Below are positions 20,737-29,756 of a stretch of DNA of 64,000 nucleotides, piece by piece. Under the pieces are notes generated by a model. The model was not told where the DNA came from, searched no databases, and worked only from the letters and a program-made list of their open reading frames with translations. A program made the position numbers and the translations under genes. Each line of letters begins with the position of its first letter. Position 1 is the first letter of the stretch. Source of the stretch: Vicia villosa (Eukaryota > Streptophyta > Magnoliopsida > Fabales > Fabaceae); the NCBI RefSeq assembly GCF_029867415.1, contig NW_026705582.1, positions 310,001 to 374,000 of the forward strand. Direction: 5' to 3'.

Positions 20737-21947
20737 TGTTAGAACAAGATTTGTTCTGATCAATTATCTTAGTTTTGATGATAACAATAATATGAATTTT
20801 GCTTAAGATTATATGGTACTCTAATCCAATGCAATTTCCCTTTCAGGAAATATATAAAGAGTACGCATAATTCAGCGCTCAGAAGCTTTGTCTCAAAGGG
20901 TTCAGCATGCAACATCAGAACATGGTCTGGCAAGACATCAGAAGATGGTCGAAGCAGAATCAGAACATGGGTCTATGGAAGCATCAGAAGAACATGAGAT
21001 CAGAAGCACTGAAGCTCAGAAGATGGTATCACGCTCAGAAGCACTTCAAGGTCAGAAGATCAGAAGATGCTATGCACCAAGCTGTTTGACTCTGATGATA
21101 TTCAAACGTTGTATTCACAATCATCAGATCAGAAGAAAGTACAAGTGGCAAGCTACGCTGACTGACAAAAGGAACGTTAAAAGCTATTAAAGGCTACGTC
21201 AGTAGACACAGCGTGAACAAGGCTCGAGGTAGTTGACAAAAGCGTATAACATTAAATGCGATGCTGTACGGAACACGCAAAGCATTAAATGCATTCAACG
21301 GTCATCTTCTCCAACGCCTATAAATATGAAGTTCTGATGAGAAGCAAGGTTAACGATTCTGCACCAAAACAACTTATATCAAACTTGCTGAAACTCTGTT
21401 CAAATCAAAACTCAGAATCTTCATCTTCATCAAAGCTCACTACATTGTTGTTGTAATATTTTAGTGAGATTAAGCTTAAACGATTAAGAGAAATATCACA
21501 GTTGTGATTATCGCTTTTAAGAAGCATTTGTAATACTCTTGAATTGATTACATTAAGTTGTAAGGAACTAGAGTGATCGTGTTGATCAGAATACTCTAGG
21601 AAGTCTTAGGAGTGAACTAAGCAGATTGTAACTAGAGTGATCGTGTTGATCAGTAGACTCTAGAAAAGTCTTAGAGGGTATCTAAGCAGTTGTTCCTGGA
21701 GTGATCAGTGTGTGATCAGAAGACTCTGGAAGACTTAGTTGCTGACTAAGTGGAAAACCATTGTAATCCGTGCGATTAGTGGATTAAATCCTCAGTTGAG
21801 GTAAATCATCTCTGCGGGGGTGGACTGGAGTAGTTTAGTTAACAACGAACCAGGATAAAAATAACTGTGCAATTTATTTTTATCTGTCAAGTTTTTAAAG
21901 CTACACTTATTCAAACCCCCCCTTTCTAAGTGTTTTTCTATCCTTCA
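20737..21947 (+). repeat. Element C 3' LTR (1211 bp)
   Basis: It has the same length as 13009-14219. I see two differences: A/G near 13685 versus 21413, and C/T in the CATTGCTGTTG word. It directly follows the polypurine tract and ends TCTATCCTTCA before the ATTTC duplication. Confidence 0.95.
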
Positions 21948-21952
21948 ATTTC
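21948..21952 (+). repeat. Target-site duplication of element C, right copy (ATTTC)
   Basis: This matches 13004-13008. Beyond it the element B LTR resumes with CACACCTGATCG. Confidence 0.93.
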
Positions 21953-23189
21953 CACACCTGATCGTATCCTTTTATATTTTCTATTTCTATTTTAATTTCT
22001 TTGCAAAATTAATTAAAAATAGTTTTAAAAATCCAAAAAAATATACAAAAAATATTTTTAGACTTCTAAAATAATATATTATTTTCTGAAATAAAAATAT
22101 TTTATTTTTCTTCATAATTCCAATATTTTTCATAATTAATTAGTATATGTTTGTATATTTGCTTTTTAATTATTTTCAACCAATCAAAAAATCATTAAAA
22201 AAATTGTTCTTTATGTTAAATATTGTTTATATATTATAAACTAATTTTGTACATATTTAGGATAATTTTCTCTTTAAGTTTTAATTATTTGTATAATTAT
22301 TTGCATAATTATGTTTTAATTAGCTAAATCAATTTCAAAAATTCCAAAAAAATTAGTTTTGTTTTAAAATTAATTGACAAATATTTTGTACATATTTTAA
22401 ACTTAATTTCTAGGTTTAAATACATTTTCATCTTTTTTCTTCATTTTAATTTAATTAATCGTGCATTAATTATAATTAAAATCAATCATAAAAAATCCAA
22501 AAACGTGCCTTTTATTTTTCTTGCAATTTAAATTCCTAGATAAATGTATAGGTTGTCAAAATCATGTAAATAGGCTAGTTTACATTTCCTGCACAATCGA
22601 TGTAATAGCGTAGATTTACTTTCCGCATTTTACATTTCCGCATTTTAATTTCCAGCAAATATAAACTGCGTGTGTGTCAAAGATAAAATTGAACCGTCAG
22701 ATCACTAACTTCAAAGATAAAATATCTGAATCCAATCACAATCACACTTGCACCTCTTAAGGTAATCCCTTCTCATTCTTTTCAAAATCAAAGTCAAAAT
22801 TCCACTGTTTCGAGTACAAAATCGAACCTTTTGTTTATATCCGGTGAAAGGATAGATTTTTAAAGGAAATAAGGATAAAGACCTTACAACTCAGGGTAGA
22901 CCTCCTAGTTTGCTTGCTCAAATCAAAACAAACAAAATTCTCATACACTGTTGTTTTTCAAAACAAAACTTTCCAAAAAGACAATATTTTGTATACATCC
23001 AAACACGGATCATTACAAAGTTAACGTTCTTTTCAAAACATCTTTCGAAAGATAAACAAGCATTTTGTATACATCCGCACAAGGATCATTACAAAATTCA
23101 ATTTACAAAGGTATTTGAAACCACATATGAGCATTCTAAAGCAATTGAAAAGTGATCGAAAAACAAGTGAGCTAAGCAAACTTAAGAGC

Positions 23190-23237
23190 CCATGGATAAC
23201 CATGGATACAAAGGGTGCTAACACCTTCCCTTTGTAT
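23190..23237 (+). other. Two adjacent stem-loops near the LTR 3' end (element B, 5' copy)
   Basis: Stem-loop 1 is CCATGG, loop ATAA, CCATGG (23190-23205). Stem-loop 2 follows at once: ATACAAAGGG (23206-23215), loop TGCTAACACCTT, CCCTTTGTAT (23228-23237), a perfect 10-bp stem. Element A has different arm bases at the same place that still pair. Confidence 0.65.
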
Positions 23238-23325
23238 AACCTACCCCCTTACCCAGAATTTCTTAAAGGTCTTTTTTCTGTTTCTTTTATAAACCTTTCC
23301 TTAATTGGATAAAATAAAAGGTCGG

Positions 23326-23336
23326 TGGCGACTCTG
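23326..23336 (+). other. Partial primer-site copy inside the LTR end (element B)
   Basis: TGGCGACTCTG matches 11 bases of the real primer site, which starts 111 bases downstream. The 3' LTR copy is at 40232-40242. Confidence 0.7.
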
Positions 23337-23436
23337 TGAATTTTCAAAAATGCGAAAGCATAAGCGATAAAAAAGAGTCAGTTCACGTATCTCTCCCGCT
23401 CAGAGGTATGGCCCGAAAAACGGAGGTCCACAGAAC

Positions 23437-23454
23437 TGGCGACTCTGCTGGGGA
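23437..23454 (+). other. Primer-binding site of element B
   Basis: TGGCGACTCTGCTGGGGA begins four bases after the LTR end (spacer GAAC). It is identical to the sites of A and D. Confidence 0.9.
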
Positions 23455-24110
23455 GTCACTTTCAAAAAACAAAATGTTTTCAAAAGGGGTTACCTTAAGA
23501 GAATAGATTACTTCGATGTTTTCAATTGTTTGACTTGATTGCTCTATTTTTCAAAGGTTTGTTTGGGTATTTTGCTTGTGTGGAAGATTCTAACCCGAAT
23601 CTCGAGATACCTTAAGTATATGACAATAGACCAAGGAAACTGTACGGCATGTACCGATACGGTTGATCTGGTAGTCATCATTAGTGCGATACTTTGGTTT
23701 ATACTGATGTCCCTTGAAAACGATTAAGGAGTATATTAGGCTTCCGAAATGTCATTAAACACTAATTTGTCTTAGAACCTTTTTAGTTGAACTTGACTTA
23801 TGGCCTATTAAGTGGCTAGCTTTGAAATTGATCGAAGTTAGTTATCCTCGAGGAATATTTTGATCGGCCGCTCGAGCGCCGTATTGAGATGTTACTTCCA
23901 AGGATCATAGAACCCGAATGCTATTCTAGGACAGGTTTTAACCAACTCAACTTCAGTGGGGAGGGTATCACCTATCAGCTCCATGCAAGCCTTTAAACCT
24001 AAGGCTATTGTTTGATTTGTTTTTGTGTGCCACATGTTTGCATCATAAGCATATCATTTTCTCACAAAACACTTCAAGGATCAAAGAGTTTACCTTTGTT
24101 TTTGCAGGTA
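23455..24110 (+). other. Element B untranslated leader
   Basis: This non-coding stretch lies between the primer site and ORF1 and is closely matched by 53201-53872 in element D. It ends in a pyrimidine-rich stretch with TTTTTGCAG and then GTAATGG, so the ORF1 ATG lies three bases after a 3'-splice-site-like AG. The 62-aa frame at 23539 is not credible. Confidence 0.75.
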
Positions 24111-25454
24111 ATGGCTCCCGCCACCCGAGATTACATCCGAATCAACATCTCAACGGTACCATCTGAACTAAAAGATTTAGTGTCAGAATTCCCCAGGAAT
24201 GTTCAATTCACCGAAAGGCATGGTCACCTACTCCATTTGGTTACCTCAAAATTTGAAGAAGACATGATACGGGTCATGTTCCAGTTCTTTGACCCTGAAC
24301 ATCATTGCTTTACCTTTCCTGATTACCAGTTGGTACCCACTTTGGAAGAATTCTCTGAACTAATTGGATTGCCTGTTCGAAATCAATTACCTTTCACTGG
24401 TTTAGAAAGGATTCCAAAACCTGAGGTCATTGCTGCTGCTTTACATCTGCGAAAATCAGAAATCGAGTCCAATTGGGAAACAAAGAGTGGAGTTAAGGGT
24501 TTGCTTGCGAAATTCTTATTGGAAAAGGCTCGACTACTGCTAGAGAACAAAAGTTATCCAGCTTTTGAGGAGGTTATGGCCCTTTTGATCTATGGGTTGG
24601 TTTTATTCCCAAATCCCGACCAGTTCATAAGTGTACACATCATCAACCTTTTCCTAATCCGTAACCCGGTACCAACATTGCTGGGAGACATTCTACATTC
24701 TATACACACTCGTACCATGAAGAAACGAGGAACTCTCATGTGCTGTATACCACTACTGGCTAGGTGGTTTACATTTCATCTTCCCCGATCAGTGTTGAGA
24801 AATGAACAAAGAATGCAATGGTCTCGCAGGATTATGTCTTTGTCTCATTCAGATATCCGGTGGAACAACTTCTTTCAAAGAGACATTACTATCATTGATC
24901 ATTGTGGAGAGTACCCTAATGTGCCACTCCTTGGCACCAAAGGGGGCATCACTTACAATCCCTCTTTAGCTCTACGCCAATTCGGATATGCAAGGAGCAA
25001 CGGTCCTCATGACATGATTATCCGTGGCATTGTGTTTGATTACGAGAATGATTCTCATAGACACCGACGAAGGTTCATACATGCATGGGACAGTGTCTAT
25101 AGAATAGAAAGCAAAACTTTGGGGCAATGGAATTCTATCCCTATGGAACCTTACCTCAGATGGGTCCGCACTCATGCTCAGAAACTCATTATGCCATATC
25201 CCGCTATTCTACCAGTGACTATTGAACCAGAGGTCGAAGGATACGAACCTCAAGTTATTCTACACCCGGATATGCCAACTGACCTAGAAGATTTGCAAAA
25301 ATCTTGGGTTCAACTAAAAGAGGAAAGAGACACCTTCAAAGCACACTGTCAGGACTATGAGAGAAGGATATTGGAGCTCACCGGACAGCTTCAAGAAGAA
25401 CGGCAGATCAACACATTCCTGGGGGCAAAGAGAAAGCGTCCAAGGGAGACCTAA
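24111..25454 (+). CDS. Element B ORF1, Ogre-specific protein upstream of gag (447 aa)
   Basis: Ogre elements carry an extra ORF of unknown function before gag, and this one is intact. I chose the ATG of MAPATRDYIRIN because it is shared with element D and both copies are then exactly 447 aa; the longer upstream frame is not shared. The segment HCFTFPDYQLVPTLEEF followed by SELIGLPV resembles the start of the plant mobile domain (PMD, MAIN-like) found in some plant genes and transposons. That is a motif-level resemblance only. A long helical middle follows, and the C-terminal 60 residues look like a coiled coil (LKEERDTFKAHCQDYERR) ending in a basic tail (AKRKRP). Protein similarity to the D copy is over 90% by eye, with many silent codon differences. 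The role may involve RNA or particle handling, but this is a guess. Confidence 0.85.
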   Translation: MAPATRDYIRINISTVPSELKDLVSEFPRNVQFTERHGHLLHLVTSKFEEDMIRVMFQFFDPEHHCFTFPDYQLVPTLEEFSELIGLPVRNQLPFTGLERIPKPEVIAAALHLRKSEIESNWETKSGVKGLLAKFLLEKARLLLENKSYPAFEEVMALLIYGLVLFPNPDQFISVHIINLFLIRNPVPTLLGDILHSIHTRTMKKRGTLMCCIPLLARWFTFHLPRSVLRNEQRMQWSRRIMSLSHSDIRWNNFFQRDITIIDHCGEYPNVPLLGTKGGITYNPSLALRQFGYARSNGPHDMIIRGIVFDYENDSHRHRRRFIHAWDSVYRIESKTLGQWNSIPMEPYLRWVRTHAQKLIMPYPAILPVTIEPEVEGYEPQVILHPDMPTDLEDLQKSWVQLKEERDTFKAHCQDYERRILELTGQLQEERQINTFLGAKRKRPRET

Positions 25455-25743
25455 AGGATCATTTATTTTATTTCTGTCTTGTAAGCCCAAATGAGGCAAA
25501 GGAAAAAGAGAATAAATTGATTAACTAATGTTTGTTTCTTCTTTAACAAATCTAAACTCTAAGATCCTTGAAAACATTGCACACACATTTCATTTCATGC
25601 ATTGCATATACATTTCATACATTGCATTCATATACATTGCATATACATTTCATTCATGTACATTGCATCCAGTCATACACATTGCGTAACAGGTTCTCAT
25701 GACGGATTTCTCATCTCCTCGCTGTTTATTTCAGTCAGAAGAG
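25455..25743 (+). other. Spacer between ORF1 and gag in element B
   Basis: It holds repeats of CATTGCATATACATTTCATT-like words (about 25580-25690). A block from about 25698 to gag ends CTGTTTATTTCAG, nine bases before the gag ATG, and is identical in element D. That block looks like a 3' splice site. Confidence 0.65.
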
Positions 25744-27771
25744 ATGGAATCCGAGACAAGCATCAAGAATCTCGAAGCACAGAATGCCCAAGTTCAAGTG
25801 GCAATTCTGGAACTGGAAAAGGGGCAACAAGAACTGAAAGCCCTGATAATCAAGAAGAAAAAGAAGCCCAAAGGATCTGTAGGCTTGAGTCACCTGAAAA
25901 GGAAGATCAAAATCCCAGTCAAAAAGTTCAAAAAGCCACCGATCCCTGAAACAGTCGGTGATGGTGAACAAGAAGACAATCAAAGCAACCAGGGTTCTGC
26001 TAAACCCTCTCTCTCTTCAAATGAAGAAGATGATCATTCTGGGGACGAACCGGATGTTGACAAATACCAACAGCTGGAAGACCGTATGAAAGCTATGGAG
26101 ATACAAAAAGTACCTGGCTTAGATTTCAACGATCTGGGGCTCATCTCGGATGTTGTTATCCCTCCAAAATTCAAAGTTCCTGTCTTTGCAAAATATGACG
26201 GAGTTTCCTGCCCGAAACTACATCTGAGATCCTATGTGAGGAAGATACAACCTCATACAACAGATAACAAATTGTGGATTCACTTCTTCCAAGAAAGTCT
26301 GTCGGGTACACAACTCGAGTGGTACTACCAGCTGGAAAATACCAAGGTTCATACTTGGGAAGAATTAGCTGCTGCTTTTTACAAACAGTACCAATACAAT
26401 GCTGATCTTGCGCCAACCCGTACTCAACTAAGGGGCATGTCTATGGGACCAAAAGAAAGTTTCAAAGGATATGTACAAAAGTGGAGAGATATGGCTGGAA
26501 GGGTTCAACCACCCTTATCTGATCGCGAACTAGTCGACATGTTCATGGGCACTTTAACTGGCCCTTTCTATAGCCATTTGCTGGGAAGCTCATCATCAGG
26601 TTTCACTGACCTGATACTGACCGGAGAACGTGTCGAAAGTGGCATTCAAAATGGAAAAATTCAAATAGGTTCCTCCTCTGGTACTACAAAAAGGCCCATC
26701 AGCGGGAGAAATGAGGTCAATGCAACACAAATTCAGAAAAGTCGCAAAAGTGAGCAGCATCAATCTGTAGGGGCAGTTCTGATCTCCGCATCTGCACCTC
26801 AAAAAGATCAACGGCCAAAATATACGCATCGACCAGATGCACCAAGAAGAAATTTCACCAGAATCAACATGACAATCTCTCAGGCATTGCAGCACTTGCT
26901 AAAAGCAGATCTGATCACATTAAAAGGTCCTCCAAAGAATGTCAACACTTCCTCTCCGAATTATCGCCCTGATGCGACATGTGTCTATCACTCAAACTGT
27001 CCAGGACATGACGCAGATCACTGCTGGTCCTTGAAAAATAAAATACAAGATATGATAGATGCTGGGGAAATTGAGTTCGATCCTCCAGAAACTCCAAATG
27101 TCATCACCGCACCTATGCCAAAGCATGACAAAACTGTTAACGCTATCCTGGACACTGTTTACATCTATGATGTGAACGAATTATCAACTCCACTCGGCGA
27201 AGTCAAAGGAAAGCTAATCCAAGCTGGTTACTTTCCAGGGTGTGACCCCGATTGCTTTTATTGCTCATACCTGCCCAATGGTTGTGAAAATCTGAGGATG
27301 GGAATTCAAAAGTGGATGGATCGCCGTATCATTATGTTTGAGAGGCTCCCTTCTATGGACGTGCTGTGCGAAGTCTTTGCAAACGGGATGAGAATAGAGG
27401 ATGCCTCAGTGATCTCCAGCTTACCGTTCAAAATCTCTGCCAAGGCTCCATTCAAAATTTCTGCTACACTCAAAGTGGCATCAGTAGTCATTGCTAGTCC
27501 AACTCCATTTCCATACTCCTCAGACAAAGCTGTCCCATGGGGATACGACACTAATGTTTATGTTCATGGAGTTAAGCAGGGTACCTCGGCTGAAGAGGCC
27601 GCAAAGTTAACTACTCCAACTGTGGGTAATATTGTGGGTACCAGCAAGATCACGAGAAGTGGAAGAATCTTTTCACCAGAAATTTCTCCAAATGTTGCTG
27701 CTGGTCCAGTCCGAGTCCTAGTTCCTAATCAAGATAACAACGCTCAAGGCAAAGAGCCACAAGTTGAATAA
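25744..27771 (+). CDS. gag: Element B Gag, ending at an internal stop codon
   Basis: This is a Ty3/gypsy structural protein. The ATG of MESETSIKNL is chosen because it matches the D copy; an in-frame upstream ATG exists at 25699. The N-terminus is a coiled coil plus a basic stretch (IKKKKKPKG). The retrotransposon gag core runs from about VPVFAKYDGVSCP through LWIHFFQESLSGTQLEWYY to LPERVESG-like phrases near residue 310. A zinc-knuckle-like CVYHSNCPGHDADHCW follows (pattern C-x5-C-x2-H-x4-C). The frame ends at TAA (27769-27771), whereas element D has a proline codon at that position and runs on into protease. The frame after the stop is the same, so in B the stop separates gag from protease. 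Whether it is read through is unknown. Confidence 0.85.
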   Translation: MESETSIKNLEAQNAQVQVAILELEKGQQELKALIIKKKKKPKGSVGLSHLKRKIKIPVKKFKKPPIPETVGDGEQEDNQSNQGSAKPSLSSNEEDDHSGDEPDVDKYQQLEDRMKAMEIQKVPGLDFNDLGLISDVVIPPKFKVPVFAKYDGVSCPKLHLRSYVRKIQPHTTDNKLWIHFFQESLSGTQLEWYYQLENTKVHTWEELAAAFYKQYQYNADLAPTRTQLRGMSMGPKESFKGYVQKWRDMAGRVQPPLSDRELVDMFMGTLTGPFYSHLLGSSSSGFTDLILTGERVESGIQNGKIQIGSSSGTTKRPISGRNEVNATQIQKSRKSEQHQSVGAVLISASAPQKDQRPKYTHRPDAPRRNFTRINMTISQALQHLLKADLITLKGPPKNVNTSSPNYRPDATCVYHSNCPGHDADHCWSLKNKIQDMIDAGEIEFDPPETPNVITAPMPKHDKTVNAILDTVYIYDVNELSTPLGEVKGKLIQAGYFPGCDPDCFYCSYLPNGCENLRMGIQKWMDRRIIMFERLPSMDVLCEVFANGMRIEDASVISSLPFKISAKAPFKISATLKVASVVIASPTPFPYSSDKAVPWGYDTNVYVHGVKQGTSAEEAAKLTTPTVGNIVGTSKITRSGRIFSPEISPNVAAGPVRVLVPNQDNNAQGKEPQVE

Positions 27772-29498
27772 GTTCAAACCCCGGTGGAGATCACTGCTGA
27801 GGATCCATCAAAGCAAGAAATGGAGGAAATATTGAAAATCATCTGCAAGAGTGATTACAATATTGTTGAGCAACTGGGGCACACCGCTTCAAAAATCTCA
27901 ATGCTATCTCTGCTAAAATATTCAGAAGCTCATGCCAAAGCTCTGATGAAGTTCCTCAAAGCTGCGCATGTGCCTCAAGAGATCTCAGTCGACCAATTTG
28001 AGAATTGTGTTGCCAATCTAACCGTGAACAATGGTCTCGGTTTCTCTGATGTGGATCTAACCCCTGCTGGAAAAAATCACAACAAAGCCCTACATATCTC
28101 CATTGAATGTAATGGCACCACTCTATCTCATGTGCTAGTAGATAACGGTTCTTCTTTGAACGTGTTACCGAAAACAGTACTAGAAAAGCTTGACTTCGAA
28201 GGAATTGTGTTACAACCAAGTGATGTTGTGGTAAGAGCCTTCGACGGGTCAACCAGAACGGTATACGGAAAAGTGAATCTCCCAATCAGAGTGGGTTCTC
28301 AAATCTTCGATTCTATCTTTTACGTAATGGAAATTCACCCAGCCTACTCCTGTTTACTTGGACGCCCTTGGATACATGGAGCAAACGCTGTAACTTCTAC
28401 CCTGCATCAGAAGTTAAAATATCCAGTAAAAGGAAAGATTGTCACAGTCTACGGCAAAGAGGAATATGTGGTTAGTCACCTAAGCAATTCCAAATATGTT
28501 GAGTTGGAGGACGAATTCATCGAAACTCCATGCCAATCATTTGAGGTGGTCTCCCCAGATGTCTCTACCACCAAGCATATTCCTGCTACTCCAACTACAA
28601 CTATGGCTTCTCTCAAAGATGCCAAAGCCATGATTGAACAGGGTGATTGCACAGTATGGGGACAGCTTCCCGATATACCCTACAAGTCTGACAAGCTAGG
28701 CCTGGGCTATGATAGTGAAGATCAAAAGAATGATCAAGGTCCTCGTTCTGGAGGATTAATGTCACACTTCGTCAGCCAAGAAGTAAACGCTATTGAAGAT
28801 GAAGGAGTGTTCTTGAACCATATCATTCAGCCATATCCAGATGAGATTCCACCCATTTCCATGGGAATGTGGGATGCTGTGGGAGAACCAAGTGACGGGT
28901 ATAATTATCAGTATACCGCACCTCAGAATTCTTATATTGCTATGGAAGACATTACCCCGACTGGATGGGGCGATCAATTTGGAAATCCCGTCGCTGAGCA
29001 ATATCAAAATTCACCCAAAGAAGTATGGGATACGCTAGGAGAACCTAGCGGCAAATATGACTATATGGTGAAATATTCCGCTCCTCCGAGCTCACAAATT
29101 GCTATGGAGGACATTGTCCCAACTGGATGGGATGAACATTACGATGACAATTTCACTCTTGAAGAAGCCAGGGAAATACCAAATAACGAAGGTTGCTTTC
29201 TGTCAGCATACACTCCTCATCAGGATGCACAAGTCTCTATTCAAAACATCATCCCGACTGCATGGGACGGCCTTATCGAGCATCTCGCTCAGCCAACAGA
29301 GATATCTCAGCCTGGGCTCTCGTATCCAGCAGAGTATATCCCTTATCCCGAAGGATCACCGGCTCATTTTCCCACTAATGAAATCAATGCTGTGGAAGAT
29401 GAAGAAGACAACTGCAACTGGAACAGCTGGGTACTCCCTGCTCACAACAGTGGATTGAACAACTGGAAAGCTGAGAATGTGATCTCCTTTGACCAGGA
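27772..29498 (+). CDS. pro: Element B protease and linker domain, first exon of pol
   Basis: This continues the gag frame after the stop; ATG 27784 is the first internal one, but translation normally comes from gag. The aspartic protease core includes LVDNGSSLNVLP (active-site DNG in place of DSG/DTG) near residue 120 from that ATG, and ends near SCLLGRPWIHGA. A long linker follows with repeated units: WDAVGEPSDGYNYQY...MEDITPTGW, WDTLGEPSGKYDY...MEDIVPTGW and a shorter IQNIIPTAW. The frame would stop at 29500-29502, but a splice donor GTAAAT at 29499 removes the stop. Joining to 29757 keeps the frame, and the summed exon length from the gag ATG is 7251 nt, a multiple of three. Confidence 0.85.
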
Positions 29499-29756
29499 GT
29501 AAATGCCATTTCCTGTTTTCTTTGTGTATATTGTGCAAAGATAAAAATGGTTCCTGAACAATCAAACCATGAGCTTGAAAGCCGTGTGCCTTAGCACACT
29601 GGTCCTTCTATAAGGGCTTATCATATCATGATCATGTGCATTCAATAAAATCATGGGACGCTTGCATATTTAAATTTTGTGATCCTTTTTCTTTCTTTCT
29701 TCGCTTTCAAATAGCTATGTTTTTTCTTCACACACACTCACAAAACTAACATGCAG
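29499..29756 (+). other. Intron between protease and RT in element B (258 bp)
   Basis: The donor is CAGGA|GTAAATG and the acceptor is AACATGCAG|ATTCAC. The intron is T-rich with stop codons at its start. Its removal gives the junction FDQ-E-FTYTLDPVN, and element D has the equivalent intron (59276-59532) with the same junction. An intron at this place is an established Ogre feature; these exact borders are inferred from sequence. Confidence 0.85.

Larger units (their letters stand above)
13009..21947 (+). mobile_element. Element C: SIRE/Maximus-type Ty1/copia retrotransposon lacking RT and RNase H
   Basis: The element is 8939 bp, with two 1211-bp LTRs that differ at two positions by eye. It has an initiator-Met-like primer site, gag with a CCHC zinc knuckle and a coiled coil, a protease plus integrase frame, a third ORF typical of the Sirevirus group, and several polypurine stretches before the 3' LTR. 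Pol stops at the start of the RT domain and the next recognisable feature is ORF3, so the RT and RNase H region is gone. The intact ends and target duplication show a normal retrotransposition event. Confidence 0.9.
9769..23432 (+). repeat. Element B 5' LTR, split by element C
   Basis: LTR sequence occupies 9769-13008 and 21953-23432 (4.7 kb in total). It starts TGTTATACCCCAAAATTTGC and ends GGTCCACA. It holds two TATA-like boxes, a 55-codon ORF, an AT-rich stretch (about 21960-22520), two stem-loops and a partial primer-site copy. Compared with the 3' LTR it lacks one copy of a 160-bp repeat near its start. Confidence 0.9.
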
